In this document: one piece after another, positions 35,401 to 48,486 of the stretch
Layout: each line of letters starts with the position of its first letter
Position numbering within the stretch: the first letter of the stretch is position 1
Source of the DNA: Anisakis pegreffii
Taxonomy: Eukaryota; Nematoda; Chromadorea; Rhabditida; Anisakidae
Direction of reading: 5' to 3'
Length of the DNA: 64,000 bases
NCBI GenBank assembly: GCA_035041965.1
Contig: JAPYMA010002963.1
Coordinates: 214,149 to 278,148, forward strand
Position numbers and translations under genes: made by a program
Notes under the pieces: generated by a model
The model's database searches: none
What the model was told of the DNA's origin: nothing
What the model saw: the letters and a program-made list of their open reading frames with translations, nothing else

Positions 35401-38400
35401 TACCCGTCAACAGCAAGCATATTTTCGTGTTTTTTAAGAAATGCTAGAATCTGAATAAGTGTCAACAAAACGAGATATCCGTCTGTTCCGTGGAACATTC
35501 GTTTCCCAGTATCACCTTCAAATGATTGTTTCTCTACGTCTGACTGAAATTTATGCGGAAACGTCAACTGATTGATGCAAACAATAGTAATCGAAACTGC
35601 ACAATTCAATATCATAGCATATCAAGTTACAGATGCACAGCAACGACTACTGATTCCATCTACATTGCTATAAATCAGTCACCAAACAGCCACTGATTAT
35701 AACGAAACATCATAATCAGCGCCGCATACGACCAGAAACAATCACTTGAGTTTAAATTTTACACAAATCACATGACCGCTTCTAATGATGCTCTATTTTC
35801 TTATCTGCAACAGACTCTCAAATTGAGTTGATCACATCTGAGTGAACTTTTCATTCGTTTCTTGATATTACAATAGAACATTAAAACTGAGTTGTAAGTA
35901 ATACCAATTCGAAATCAGAGCATCATTGGACGGTTAACTCACGTAAATCAATTCACATCCGTAAATGAATTTTCAAAAAAACGATAAACAAAACACAAGA
36001 CGATGCACCACGCTTCGAAGTGATACCCCACAGGGAAAACAGAAAGATTTTATATTTATCTACCTCGCACTCGACTTTAAATACTGCACGAGATTAACGA
36101 CTGCTGCCAGCTTGACTCTGTTGCACATAATTTATTCCAAGCCCACGAACTTAATTCTTGATTCATTCGCTCAACTCGTTCTTCTTCCCTAGCATAACAC
36201 CCTTGAACGAGATCAATCATTCGCAAACATTCTCCCGTGACAGTGCCTAACAATAAGCTTAATCCACTAAGGGATTTATTAATCCCACCTCAAGTTACTT
36301 TACCAGCAATCTGGTACTACAACCGATCTCCATTATACCACAACAACCCAATGAACGTCATTTCAGTGAACAATAGTAAGCATTCGTACAGTCAATGAGT
36401 GCAAAATTATCAACTTCAGAGTGAAAAATGAATAGGTAACACGGAAGCTACTGGTGTTGATGGACAGAAGAACTGATTTCCAGATGATAAGAGATGAAAT
36501 ACGGATAATAATGACATCAGATATAGAGAGGATCAGGACAAGGTTATGTTATAACAGAAGACCGATTTATGCACTATCATTTGAAGAAGAAGTCAAAGTC
36601 CAAATATCAAATCACACAAATCAAGAAACAGAGACAAAAGACGGATAAGATGCACGCTGATATTGGCAAGGATATACCCGCTGCTATACGTCTCAATTTA
36701 TCATTTCACTTATCCCCGTAATTAAACATGCGATCAACACATCAACTTTTCGTTTGCTTCAATACTACGTGGGCTACCATTATCCTAAAAAAGTGGAAAT
36801 GATGCCTTTTATGATTTTCTCTTGGGACACAAACGGTTAGTGCTTAGAATCGCACAAATAAAATCGGCACGTTGTTTCAATCAAATGCGACCAATGCATC
36901 ATGACAAACATATGCACATGCCGAAAGATGCACATAAAAAGAAACAAACAAAAGTGCATCATGATCTCGAATTATGCGACAATTCCATTTTGATCGGATA
37001 ACGTTGCCATTAGAAACTAAACAAAAAGCATTAACTAATGCGCTCTTACATCTTCAATCTCTTTGCATATAATCTTTTCTCGAAAAGTACCCACCTTTTC
37101 GGAGGTATGAAAATGATGAAGGTATGTGCTGGGTATGTCCATGCTCAATAGAGAGATGCTATCGAACTGAGACTGCTGAGGGCATCATAACATGCTGCAC
37201 GCACTCTGAGACCAAATCACAAATTCCCGTTTCAAACAACTTAATTCACTTACTGGCTACTGCTATGATCACAATAACAAAAACAATAACAATATAACGT
37301 CTGCAACACAAATTATTCGAATGACTCGTCAACTGTGCTCACAAAAACAATTCATATCGAGCACGGACAAACGAACAAATGAATGAATAAATGAATATAC
37401 AATCGCAATTCACATCCTTAATCATACACACTTATCCGTTGTTAAAATTACCTCATCCTAGGTAATCACTGATCTCATCGATTCCATTATCAACTGATAC
37501 TGACAAGAACTTCTTTAATGTCACTAGCCATCCCACTATATACTTCGTCTGTGTTTGAAAAAACCAATTCTGGATTATTTCTCAGAAAGAATGAAAAGGC
37601 AAAAATCTTTTTCACTTCACGTTGACCTCACTCAGAAAAAAGGCAAAAATTTACCGTTCACAATGAAAGACGATAATATTCTGATGCAAACATTTCTGAT
37701 TTTCGACATATTGTTACACATAACAGTCAGTCGGGATAACAATCACATCAGCAACGACATAGCAACAAGTAACGGTCACAACTGCTTCCCTTAATAATTC
37801 CATCGTTTCGTGGTAAAGACCAATTTCGAGAGGGTGGAGTTGTTTGTCAAGTTAGACAGAACGGAATGAAACAATAGAAGAGATTTCATCAGCGCACCAT
37901 TTCATCCCTGAATTGTTCCGTTTCAAAACGTTCCCCGACGAAGGTAAGCGAAAAGAAGACACTTCCAAAATGAGTATCAATAAAAAGTTTATTCTTGAAA
38001 AAGCATTAAAAGTGTGACCAACAACGCAGTTACAAACAAAAAACGTCATCCAACCACCGCACTACATTAACAAATCATATCATCACTACCCTTATATGTA
38101 TCAGTTTGCGAGCACAACAATAACAACAACAATTAAATATTCTAAAAAAACAAATTACATACACATACACACAGTCAATAAGTTCCATTCTGATGTATGT
38201 GTATAAACTTTTTTTAGAAAATTCGATTAATTGATTGAATCAAATTATCGTAAAATCATCAAAAGCAACAACTCTAAACACCAATTTTCAATAACCATTC
38301 GTCGTAGCCAGTAAATTGAACACATTTATATCATACATACATACGCATGTAGCACATATACATACATATAGGCAATATATGATGTATATTAAGCGAAACT

Positions 38401-40091
38401 TTCAACGATGGTGTTCATCATTTGGTTATTGAGCATCCTTCAAAAGACTATCAACAAACTGCTAGCACACACCAAAACCAAACTGAATCCACAAAAAATC
38501 AGCCCATACGAACGACATCTCACCACCCTATGCAAAGAAAGGAACAATAAGTTGGCAGCATGAAAATTCAATCAATCGCTCGCTCAATCGATGCTCGCAC
38601 TCCAGAGCACTACTATCGCTAATCGTAAGAACGAACCCACCATCACTGAACAAGTATATAACATACAATTTGTTTCCTCAACCATCAAAAATTCATTAAG
38701 ACCGACTAGGCGAATAACTCAAAACGTTCAACAACAACAACAGCAACAACAAAAATAAACAAACGCAATGCTAAGTGTTAGACAACTCGCTTACTTCAGT
38801 AACAACACGATTAACTAATGTCATTGCTCAATCAAATACCCATACGTTATACCACACTCTATCAAATCGCAATTCATCCACAATCAGCTATTTTTTCAAC
38901 TACTATTCCAAAATATCATTCAAGTGACATATATTGTAGTTTGACAAAGATGACAGAAATAAATGAACTGATGATGGCACAGTGGATATAACAGTCTATG
39001 AATGCATCCCTCAATTCTACGCCGCTAGCAAAAGAGTTAATGTGAATTATTCTATGCATGGTCGGCTTCTCTTCGCTCTAATGATGCGAAATGCTGTTCA
39101 CGCTATGATGCATTAAGCTCATTCCTGCATAACAAACAAATATTATAATCAACCACATTTATCAAATTAATCTCCTTTACCTAAGCCGAACGACTTGAAA
39201 TTACACTTCAGTAGCGACAAATTAATTTACACATCAATTAAAAATTCAGTAATATATCCACCCATTCAAACAACTATATTCTCCTAAATGCGGATAATTA
39301 CTCCCAGATTGTGAGAGAATATAATAAATTCTCAATACTTATTGATGTGTTCCGCTTTGATTGTGAAAAGACAAAATCTTGCAGGCAGCTTATGATTCTA
39401 AGTGGGATGGAGTTGAGAATCTGGGTTCTGAAAAAAACAATAAGGATTTTTGATCGGAATGAGGTGAAATGACTGAACGGATGCAGACGAGATAACAGAT
39501 CAACAACTGATGAGCACAAACGTATCAGCATCCATCTTTCGGTCGGTCTCTACGAATCGTCGTTCATTAGCAAATTGGATACGATGAATACAAATCGCAT
39601 CAAATCATAAATATAAATTCGATCAATGGGTTCAATTCGCTATTTCTTTCCCCACTTTCTAAGCTAAAAATGAACCAGCAGAAACACTCATCTTTTCAAA
39701 TCACACTCACTTAATTCTCAAACACCTGAAAAAATGACTCATGCATTTCAACAATCAACAACTAACAACTCCCCAATCAAATTCAGCTAGCCAGTTACTT
39801 ATCCTACACCTTAAGGCAAAAACTCAGTTTGGAATTGCACCCACAAGTAAACTACCACTATTGCCAAACACCCATCGATGAACTTAAATCTTTAATTATC
39901 ACAATTGTGCAATTCAAAAAGATGTCATATCGCTAATATAATCCTCAATCAGTTATCTGAGTTTAAGAATACGGTTTATGATCAGTTGCATTCAGATATC
40001 ATTTACTATGTGTCAATTTGGGTGCAAAATACAATCAGTCTCACAATGGTTGATTAATGTGCTAAAACTCGAATCAATTAATCTCTATCTC
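32441..40091 (-). other. A-rich (+ strand) block, possible very long 3' UTR of the IMP gene
   Basis: For about 7.6 kb the + strand is visibly richer in A than T, with many AAC/ACA runs such as ACAACAACA. The minus strand is therefore U-rich if transcribed. No convincing coding exon was found on either strand. The block starts at the IMP stop codon and fades near a minus-strand AATAAA at about 32448-32453. Additional AATAAA candidates occur near 34855, 36130 and 37988. This is compatible with a long, alternatively terminated 3' UTR, but plain biased intergenic DNA is not excluded. Confidence 0.35.
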
Positions 40092-43000
40092 TCAAATACC
40101 TTGTGTATGCGGTTGGCCATTAGCAGGCCAGATTGACTGTCTAAGTGTAAATTCATGAATGAGTTGATTGAGTCTAGCTTGAACGGCTTGTGATGCCTGG
40201 AAATTGCCAAGGATACGTACTGTTGTCGATTCTTGTGTTTCATCTTCACCCGCATCATCCGGTATTTTCACTTGTGCACCAGTTACACGTTGTAATTCAC
40301 GAACCTCGAATAAGCAACAAAATTCAGAATCACTCAAAACGACATTTTCTTCAATTGAATTTAACGATGCTCTCAACAACATTTCTTCAACAAAAAATTA
40401 ATGCAAAAATATGAACAGAAAGCATGACAGAAAACTAAAACGCTAACGGAAAAGAAAAGAGTCAAATATAATTTTAAAATACATGCAGTAAAAAATGAAA
40501 TATATCCAATTCAAAAATCAATATGTTTGAATGCCGAAACGAGTGAAGAGATGTCCAGTAATAAAATCTGAAGCAATAAATAAACAATAAGCGCGACCTA
40601 CATTTTGACCTCCTTTCCCAATGATACGTCCAACAAGTTTGCTTGGCACATTGATTTCGGTGCACAGACGAACCTCATCCAAATAGTGATAACTTTGTTC
40701 GGCAACACGCTGATAGATCCAGAATTGAGCCTAGCGACATAATTCTTAGTATACAAACAATACAAAGAACCTCGCATTGAAGTTTTCAGTACAACAAGCT
40801 AGCTTCATCTTTCCTTGACGTGCTCTGTGCAATGCTTGAATTTCACAAGGTGAAGAAGAATCCAACACAGAGCAACATCAAAGAAGTCTTCTTAAGAGGC
40901 CAGGTCGTATTTCTGATTCGACGATCCTCAGTTTGTGCACAAGGATCGACAATCAAATATATCGATGTTTACCAATTGAACAACTGTCTCAGCAGTGATT
41001 CACGTTCTTTACACAACAACGATTCAATGCAAAAGTCATACCTCTAAGAGAGCATCATCCTCGAATCTTTAAAACGATGATAAGTCACCACAATAGAACC
41101 GTTACGAAAAATGAAATTTAGCAATGAAATAACGAAGAAACGACAACAAACTTTGTACTGTTGCCCTTCATTACCAGTTATTGTAACAAGACGTTCATCA
41201 GCATGTAAATCTTTTTCTTTTTCTCGTTCCTTCTCCTTTTCTTTATCTGATGCTTTTGATACTGAAATTGATGCCACCTGAAAACAGCATCAGTCAAAAT
41301 GATAGCCACAATCAAAACGATAAATGTTAACACCATTCACTAGTTCTATTAAATTATTAGACATGTCACCAATTTAGAAACTTAGATATGAACAGGTACA
41401 AAACTGCTGAATAGTTGGCTATGACAATTTTTGTAGTATTTACATATTTTCATGTCTTATTCGTATTGAATCTTGATCACATTTGACGTCAATATGAAGA
41501 ATCACACAACAGAAGGTGTTAGAGAACCTTATCAGTGATCTCCTTCTCATCTTTCTTTGCACTTTTCTCCGCATCACCAGCACCCTCTTCGTTACTTTCA
41601 GCAGATTTCTCTTCTGGTGATGCATCGGTCTGTTTACTGTCTGCATCACCTTTCTCTGCTTCATCAGCATTCACTTCCTGAAATTCATGCTTTACAGATG
41701 ACAGCCACTCAGCGAAACTTCCTAAAATTTGATTACGACAATAAACATTTAGAATGTTTAACGTAAGATGATCGATCACCTTTGCATCTTTGGTATCAAC
41801 TTTATCTTTTTTGTCTTTGATCAAACTTCCACCGCCTTCAATACGCACATGTGCCCCAGTCATTCGCATCACACTGCGAATATGTGCGCCCTGCAATCAA
41901 TTCACACCCATCCTTACGTGTTTCTCCATCCGGCAACTGCCTCACCCCAACCCAAATCGTTATGTCAAACTCTATATGATTTCGTTTAGCTATGTGCTCA
42001 TGTTTCCCGAATGCGACTTTCTCTCTTCTTCACTTCCACGAATTCAGCGATCTCAATCTACGAACTGAAACGATGAATAAATAATACCTTTGCGCCAATA
42101 AGTGCCCCGACCATACTGTTCGGTACCCACATACGAACAGTTCTGGTCTGCTGCTGTGCTGCATTAGCAGCCGCCAGAGCAGCAGCATTTGAAGTGGCGC
42201 CGGACGGAAGCGGAGTGGTTAGTTGTGCTGGTGCACTGCCCGCACCACCCATATACGTAGCTGCTGCTGTTGGATCGTTGCTCAGTGGACCCATCAACGG
42301 CATTGCGCCGCTTCCACCTGCCGTCGGATAGATCATCTGCTGAATACCATCAAACACTCATTATTGATTTTATTCACTTCATCCTTCAGAAGATTCCGAA
42401 ACACAAAGATATGAACCGACTGATACGAACTACACATCTCAAACACGCGCATCAGAATAATAAAACAATGTAACAAATCGAGACTAATCATTATTATATG
42501 AATTCACTGACTGAAGAATGCACTTCAAAAAGTGCACTTTGTATTGTGGACAGATGGTATGTACCTACCAACATTTATGCCCCATTATTCTGATTGAAAC
42601 GTCTAGTGTCAAAAAGGAAACTTCTGACGTAAGACTAACCCTATTGTTGAGATCGTATTCATAACTAGAACGCAATTTTTGGCTGATTTTCTGTTCGGCT
42701 GCCGAAACGACATTCATTTCAGATGCTTTCACGGTGACCGTTCGTTCCATATGCATTGCCATATCAGCTGCATATAACGGTGGGGCAGTACCATAACCTG
42801 GTAGCATGCCGAACATATCACGTGCTGGTTCACTGAAACAAACAAAATATGGCAGTGAAAACAACAGCCGAATCCTCCCATTCGAAAAGGGACGTGTCTC
42901 CCTCATTAAAACAAATATTTCCATTATTGCTATTTCCGTACGGAGGCAGATGCTTTTCAAAAACTCCACACCATTTTTTCACAAATGACATAGCAATGAG

Positions 43001-45713
43001 AGGAACACACCAGGTAGACAATTCGAGAAAAACACAATGACTTCCGTCGCGGAGAGACGAGCAAAAAATAACGCTGAGCCTGAGCAACAAACTAAGTCTA
43101 TGGTCAAGCCTAACCTCAGTCACAATCTCATCATAAGCCTAAGTTTCGAACTCAGTGTGATTGGGTGGTGAGTAGCGATCAATGTTTTAACCTTCTATGC
43201 TTTACGATTCTGAACAAACTGACACCGTTTGACAAAACATTTGGTTGCAAATATCATAGCTCTTTGAAGGAGCATTTGCTATAGTATATGAGCACATAGT
43301 TATCACTTGATTTGACAGAACCTTTCGGTTTGATATCAGTGAAATGGTATTTGCATATATTCGAAGGTGCATTACTTTATCTAAAGCGCAATCGAAATGA
43401 AGCACATTTCGAAACTGCAGTCAGAACCGTAGACGAAAATTTGGAGAATGCGGAACCATAAGTGGAGTCTAAATTTTAAAATTCCTGAGCTGAAGCTGAA
43501 GACAAATTTTCTTCGAACTGCAGAATCTCTCGTATGGCCCCCAATCTTTGCTTGTATCTTGGAGAATAATTTCTTAATGTTTTTGGGGCATTCGAAACGT
43601 ACTTACTTAAGAATATCTCCACTCGCGCGTATGCACGATAAATCATTTCTCCCGCACCCGCGAAACAGATGATTCATCGCCTCGGAACTTCCTTCCTTTA
43701 CGGGAGGGGTGGATTTCCTACCGAATACTAGTTCATACCTATTCTTGCTGTGTTCGAAAAGAACTGATCATCTTCATAAGTAGACATACAAGCAATAAAC
43801 GAACGTAACCCTAACGCGAATAATTCAGATTCAAAAACCCGAATAAGAACTAACTTTGAAACGAAAACAACTGCGCCAGTTTCTTCCATAATTTTCTTGA
43901 TTGTCGCACCCCCTTTGCCAATTAAGCGACCAACCAGCTGATTGTGTACACGAATTTTCAATTCAATTTCCGGGCTGAAATTCGTTGTTGACAAATAGAT
44001 ACGAAATCACCAGTTAAACAACTGGTTCATCATTTAGAATATGAAATGAAGTGACGGCATGTGACACTGTGCCCGTGTACGATAGCACTATGACGAGAGC
44101 AAAACGCTAACAGTCAACATTCAAGGAGTGATTGTTCAACTTTACTGACCAGGATGCGCATCATCAAACCGAACACATTCAAAGAATAAACAGAAACGAA
44201 CTGTTGTGCAGCAGTAGAGTCTTTTTCCATTTCTCGCCTCACCACTTCAAGAATTTTGACACACGCCTTTGTACAATTCTCTGGCTGTCCCATTATCGAT
44301 ATCACCTGAACCACTCGAAAATCAATCTCGGAATCGTTCACGTCAAAGGTGCATTATTTCCAGTCCACTCACTCCACAACCGCAATCATATCACATATCA
44401 ATACCATATCCACATCGACAGCCACCAATTTTTTCACATTTAGTACGCATTAAATTTACCAACATCAAATTAGTTCAATACGCATTAAAAGCGTTTGAAA
44501 AAGGAGCACTGTCGAGTGAACGTCTAGAAAGCGCATCGAATGCAAAAGGATCAACAAACTTTTTCTGCGTTTCCCGCCGGGTCTCTAACGGCCCTTTGTA
44601 CGTCAACCACACAGCGTGCTTTTGATTCCTTGGTAATTTCACGAATATTCGAACCTCCTTGACCAATAATAGCACCAACGTATTTCGCATCCACTACTAT
44701 TCGCAAAGGCATATCCTTAATTCAAATTGGCATTAATATTGCCATGAGAATAATAATGAACGAACCTGGGATGGTAGTGCACGATGATGTGGTGCCAACG
44801 AAGTAAGAGCATGGATAGGAGCACCAGCGGTGTTAAGTGAGTGTTGCGCATCACCAGAAGCGGACATATTGCCAGCGTGTTGCATCTGTGCGTGTGGGTG
44901 TTGATGGGCTGGATGAGCGCCCGGATGGTGTGCTCCTGCTGGGCCTGTCGATGCGCTTAACGCTGCACTCTGATGCAGCGGAACCGGACCACGATTCATG
45001 CCACCGCCCTGATTCGCTCCGGTTGTGGCCGCACCACCCGCACGACGCTGTTGTTGTTGTTGTTGTTGTTGCATGTTACCTGGACAATCATACCAACTCC
45101 AATACCTTTCACATTATTCATTCACTCAACAATACAGCAGCTCTGCATTCGAACACTTGCAATTAATTCATCAATTAATGTGAACAAAGATGATAACAAG
45201 AACGAAATTAAATAACATGTTGTAATACCACTGCCTCCGACCACCGGGCGACTGTATTGAGCAGGCGCTTGCTGATAGGCGATCTGTTGAGGCTGTGCTA
45301 CCGGTTGATAAGTACCTGTAATGTACAACTGCGTGGATTACGCGCAACACTATTCGTTTGCACAGATTGCTGCCTATGTGTTGACACAGCCTTAACAAGC
45401 GTTCGCTCCGCTAGCCATCACAGATTCATTCCATCGATTGGTATGGTAACGTTTACTTGAATCTTTTCAACACGTATCCATCATACGCTCCTCTAGTTCA
45501 ACGGAGAAACATTTGAAATTCGATAAGATCGAAATGGTGTTAATTCATCGATTGATGATGGGCAATCGAAACTTTGAATTGTGATTAAATATGAAATGAA
45601 AAATAACCTGTCAGATAAGGTGGCTGATTTGAATAAACACTAAATGGTGACGTGCTATAAACGTGCTGTTGCTGCTGTGCCTGGGTAGGTCTATTTGGGA
45701 AATGTTGCTCCAT
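40092..45713 (-). CDS. imp: IMP/IGF2BP-type four-KH RNA-binding protein
   Basis: Cytoplasmic mRNA-binding protein of the IGF2BP/IMP/VICKZ family, which controls mRNA localisation, stability and translation. Thirteen exons: 45713-45608, 45315-45229, 45079-44766, 44715-44560, 44305-44202, 43974-43855, 42832-42640, 42339-42088, 41890-41780, 41677-41528, 41277-41152, 40730-40602 and 40304-40092; phases agree throughout and total 2061 nt, 686 residues. Residues 1-169 are low complexity (Q, A, H, G, P; polyQ at 45045-45073) with no RRM, as in fly Imp and unlike vertebrate IGF2BPs. KH1 is about 170-245 with IIGQGGSNIREI, KH2 261-355 with LIGKGGATIKKI, KH3 starts about 428 with ALIGAKGAHIRSV, and KH4 is 595-675 with IIGKGGQNVREL. 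KH3 is split by a charged insert of about 100 residues (exons 9-11). The stop follows QPHTQGI; a GTATTT donor-like site just before it leaves a further exon possible. An upstream non-coding exon may also exist. Confidence 0.95.
41152..41830 (-). other. Charged insert within KH3 of the IMP gene
   Basis: Covers the end of exon 9, exon 10 (41677-41528, 150 nt) and most of exon 11. The encoded insert is acidic and lysine-rich (for example KDKKDKVDTKDAK and KEKEKEREKEKD) and sits between the GxxG helix pair and the LVTITG strand of KH3. Exon 10 is phase 0 at both ends, so it could be skipped in frame. Confidence 0.8.
45045..45073. repeat. CAA trinucleotide tract encoding polyQ
   Basis: Consecutive CAA/CAG codons on the minus strand in exon 3 of the IMP gene, encoding eight glutamines. 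Confidence 0.9.
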
Positions 45714-47460
45714 CCACTACACACTACGCGCCCCAAACAACAGTCCTCAATTGCTCGGGTCGCACAAACAAGGCACTAACTCTGAATTATCACATCAAAT
45801 CACATACCAATATCACTCATTATCCACTCTCGAAATTAGTAAGAAAAAAGAAGTAACAATTTTGAAATGAACATCAAAAAGTCAATTATTCGCAGACAGA
45901 ATTTGCACTGAAAATTTTCAATGGAATGAATCAAGCAGCAATCCAGACGATCGAAATACTTAATTCATGCGTTTACATATGAATAACGCCTCGATAACTT
46001 TGCCCATATGACATAAAAGGGCCTCACCACTGATATGAGATCCAAATATTCGATCGATTTTTTTGCAACACACCGAAAAAAACGAGAGAGAGAGAACGCA
46101 ACTCGTTAACAATTCGCTGGGATGTAATTTATACGCATTGCACACACACATCCACCAACAACCCAACATGAATAAACTCTAAATGACTACTTCAGTGCAA
46201 ACACACAAACGGCACCACATAGATCAACGTTAACGAATTGTGCTGCAACAAACGAACGCTTCCAAAAGTTTTTGACAGCGACTTAATGTCATTTCTGGAA
46301 GATGATGCTTTAGGGCGATTGTAATTCACTTTTACGATCACCTCTCCGACAAGTTCAATCGCAGTAATTTCGTCAGAAAAAAAACACTTCGAAATATTCT
46401 TTGAAGACAAATAGATGACAGTTACAAACACTTTATAAAGCAGTGAAATCCGCGAACTGCAAATGCTTCCGGACACTGCTCGCTCGAGCTGATGAATATT
46501 GAGAGGAACTGATGAAACATTTTTAATTTGCGCGAATAATAAGTGCGATGAAAAATTACGCTGCAATAACAAAATTCACTCCAAACCACAAAAAACGCAT
46601 CACAGCAGATTAGGCGGCTCTAAGCGGATCAAATTAACACCCGCTTCATTATCAAGAAAAAAAGCGCCATTAGGCGGCGGCGATAATCTCGAGGATAATC
46701 GACTGAAGTGGAACCGAATGAGAAGATATTCAGTCGAATTATTTGAATGGATATATGCGAGAATTTCAGATAGAATTGAATAGTGCTGTTGTTATTACTC
46801 ATTCGCTGTGACTAGATAGGCGTTGCGGAAAATCGATGAAAACATGAGAGAGATACAAGAAACAATTGTGAATTGTACATTATACGCTTAATGTTATTGT
46901 TTACATGTGAATGCGTGAATTAAGATGACAATATGAAAAGTGTTGTTCAGAACTCATGAAAATGTATGTGCCTTTTGGTTCGAAAATAAGCTGAGTGAAA
47001 GTTTGCTGAATGAAAGTTGTTTGAAAAGTAGCTGCGTAAAAGTTATTTAGCCCCAAGTGCGATAATGAACGAATTTCCACTTTTGAAATTTTCATCGCCT
47101 TCTCATCTGTAATCGTGTACTTTTGATTGATTGGAACCAAACGGTGCTCTTATCTACATTGTGCGTCAGGCAAACCAACAGCCTGATCCGGCGATCTTTC
47201 AGACTCTTTTTGGGATTCATTTCATTAAAATTGTTTTTGAATCGTAGGGCATCTTTTGAGGAGTGAGTAACATTTTGGAAATTCAAAAATCCAAATATCG
47301 CGCAACACGGTGCCTCAGACCAAAAAAACCATTCATCTTTATTAGTAATATTTGAAGCATACTTTTGCATACCTTGTTTCTAGACCAAATCGCATATTTT
47401 TTGAACTGCGAAAAATTTTTTCACCCTAATGTGCACATATTATATGCATATAAATAGTAA

Positions 47461-47514
<54 letters not shown>

Positions 47515-47923
47515 GAAAGGAAGGTGTGTATTCCAATATGTTGGCAAAAACAAACAATTTAGTGAATGTTCGATGTGGAAACGAACTTATCTAAAAGCTC
47601 ATTTCGTTTGGTTTGCATTCGCAAATGAGAAATGCACATGAACGGCCAAAGTTGCATCGCAGAGAAATTGAGTTTTGGTGAAACGATTCGCGAAAGACGA
47701 GAAAATAACAAAATTAAAAACAACGAAATAAACTGCGTATAGATCGCTCATAACAAAATGTGGCAATCCCAAATGAAAAGTGAAGAATGTGTTTATCAAT
47801 TCGCAACAATGAACACACCTTACCCAACCGCACCACCTTACCTAGTGACAAGCCGTTAAATGACAGAGCACAGTTCAAAATGTTGATGATCTGGTGGAAT
47901 AGAAACTTTTGAATTATTCAAAA
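45714..47923. other. Upstream region of the IMP gene
   Basis: No firm gene. A minus-strand frame at 46192-46572 contains a protein-like stretch (DEITAIELVGEVIVKVN) but no splice partners. A locally GC-rich patch at about 46605-46690 with GGCGG motifs is a candidate promoter or enhancer, by composition only. A long TA tract lies at 47463-47512. Confidence 0.35.
47463..47512. repeat. TA microsatellite
   Basis: About 25 uninterrupted TA units. Confidence 0.95.
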
Positions 47924-48486
47924 ATGAAGAAGACGCGTGCGGTTTGTGATCGTGACATTGCCGACATGATTATGGAAGTACTTATTTGAATTTTTGCGTG
48001 ATGAATCTTGACTGAAAAAAATACGACGAAGCAAAAATTGTAAATTTTTCAGGATTATATTAGTTCTGGCAAAATTATTCAGAAATTGTCAATAACCACC
48101 GAACTAAACGACAACATCAAAATGAAACATTGCTTAAATCTCTCGCAAGGTTCTAGGGATGCACAAGATGATGCTAAACCAGAGAGAACTGCCAATCAGT
48201 TTTGATTTTCTGCGCATACAAAAATTAATACAGCATAACGGTTGAGTTGACAATTGCCAAGAATCTTTCTAATAAAGAATTGCAACAATACTCAAAGATA
48301 GACGGATACGAGGTGAAATGGAAGAAGAACTACTTTGCAAAAATAATTAATTTTAATGTAAGTGATGAAATTGAATCTGAAATTACGGAAAATAAAAATG
48401 AGTTCAATGGAGGAAATATATTCCCATTCGAAAAGAGAAGAGGTGGTAAGAGTACAAATAAAACAGAACTGTATGCGACCTTGTAA
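47924..48486 (+). CDS. Candidate multi-exon gene of unknown function
   Basis: Three protein-like blocks on the plus strand. 47924-47977 (MKKTRAVCDRDIADMIME) ends at a GTACTT donor. The block starting at 48053 after TTTTTCAG reads DYISSGKIIQKLSITTELN and onward to at least 48149. A block from about 48233 after an AATACAG acceptor to the stop at 48486 is lysine- and asparagine-rich (NKELQQYSKIDGYEVKWKK). The first two join in phase 0; the join to the third could not be made in phase with a good donor. A GTAAGT inside the third block at 48358 might be a real donor. I do not recognise a family. It may be a genuine small gene, a degraded one, or partly chance. Confidence 0.33.

Noticed and set aside
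44837..45215. Plus-strand frames rich in V, L and T
   Set aside because: Shadows of the polyQ and low-complexity exon of the minus-strand IMP gene.
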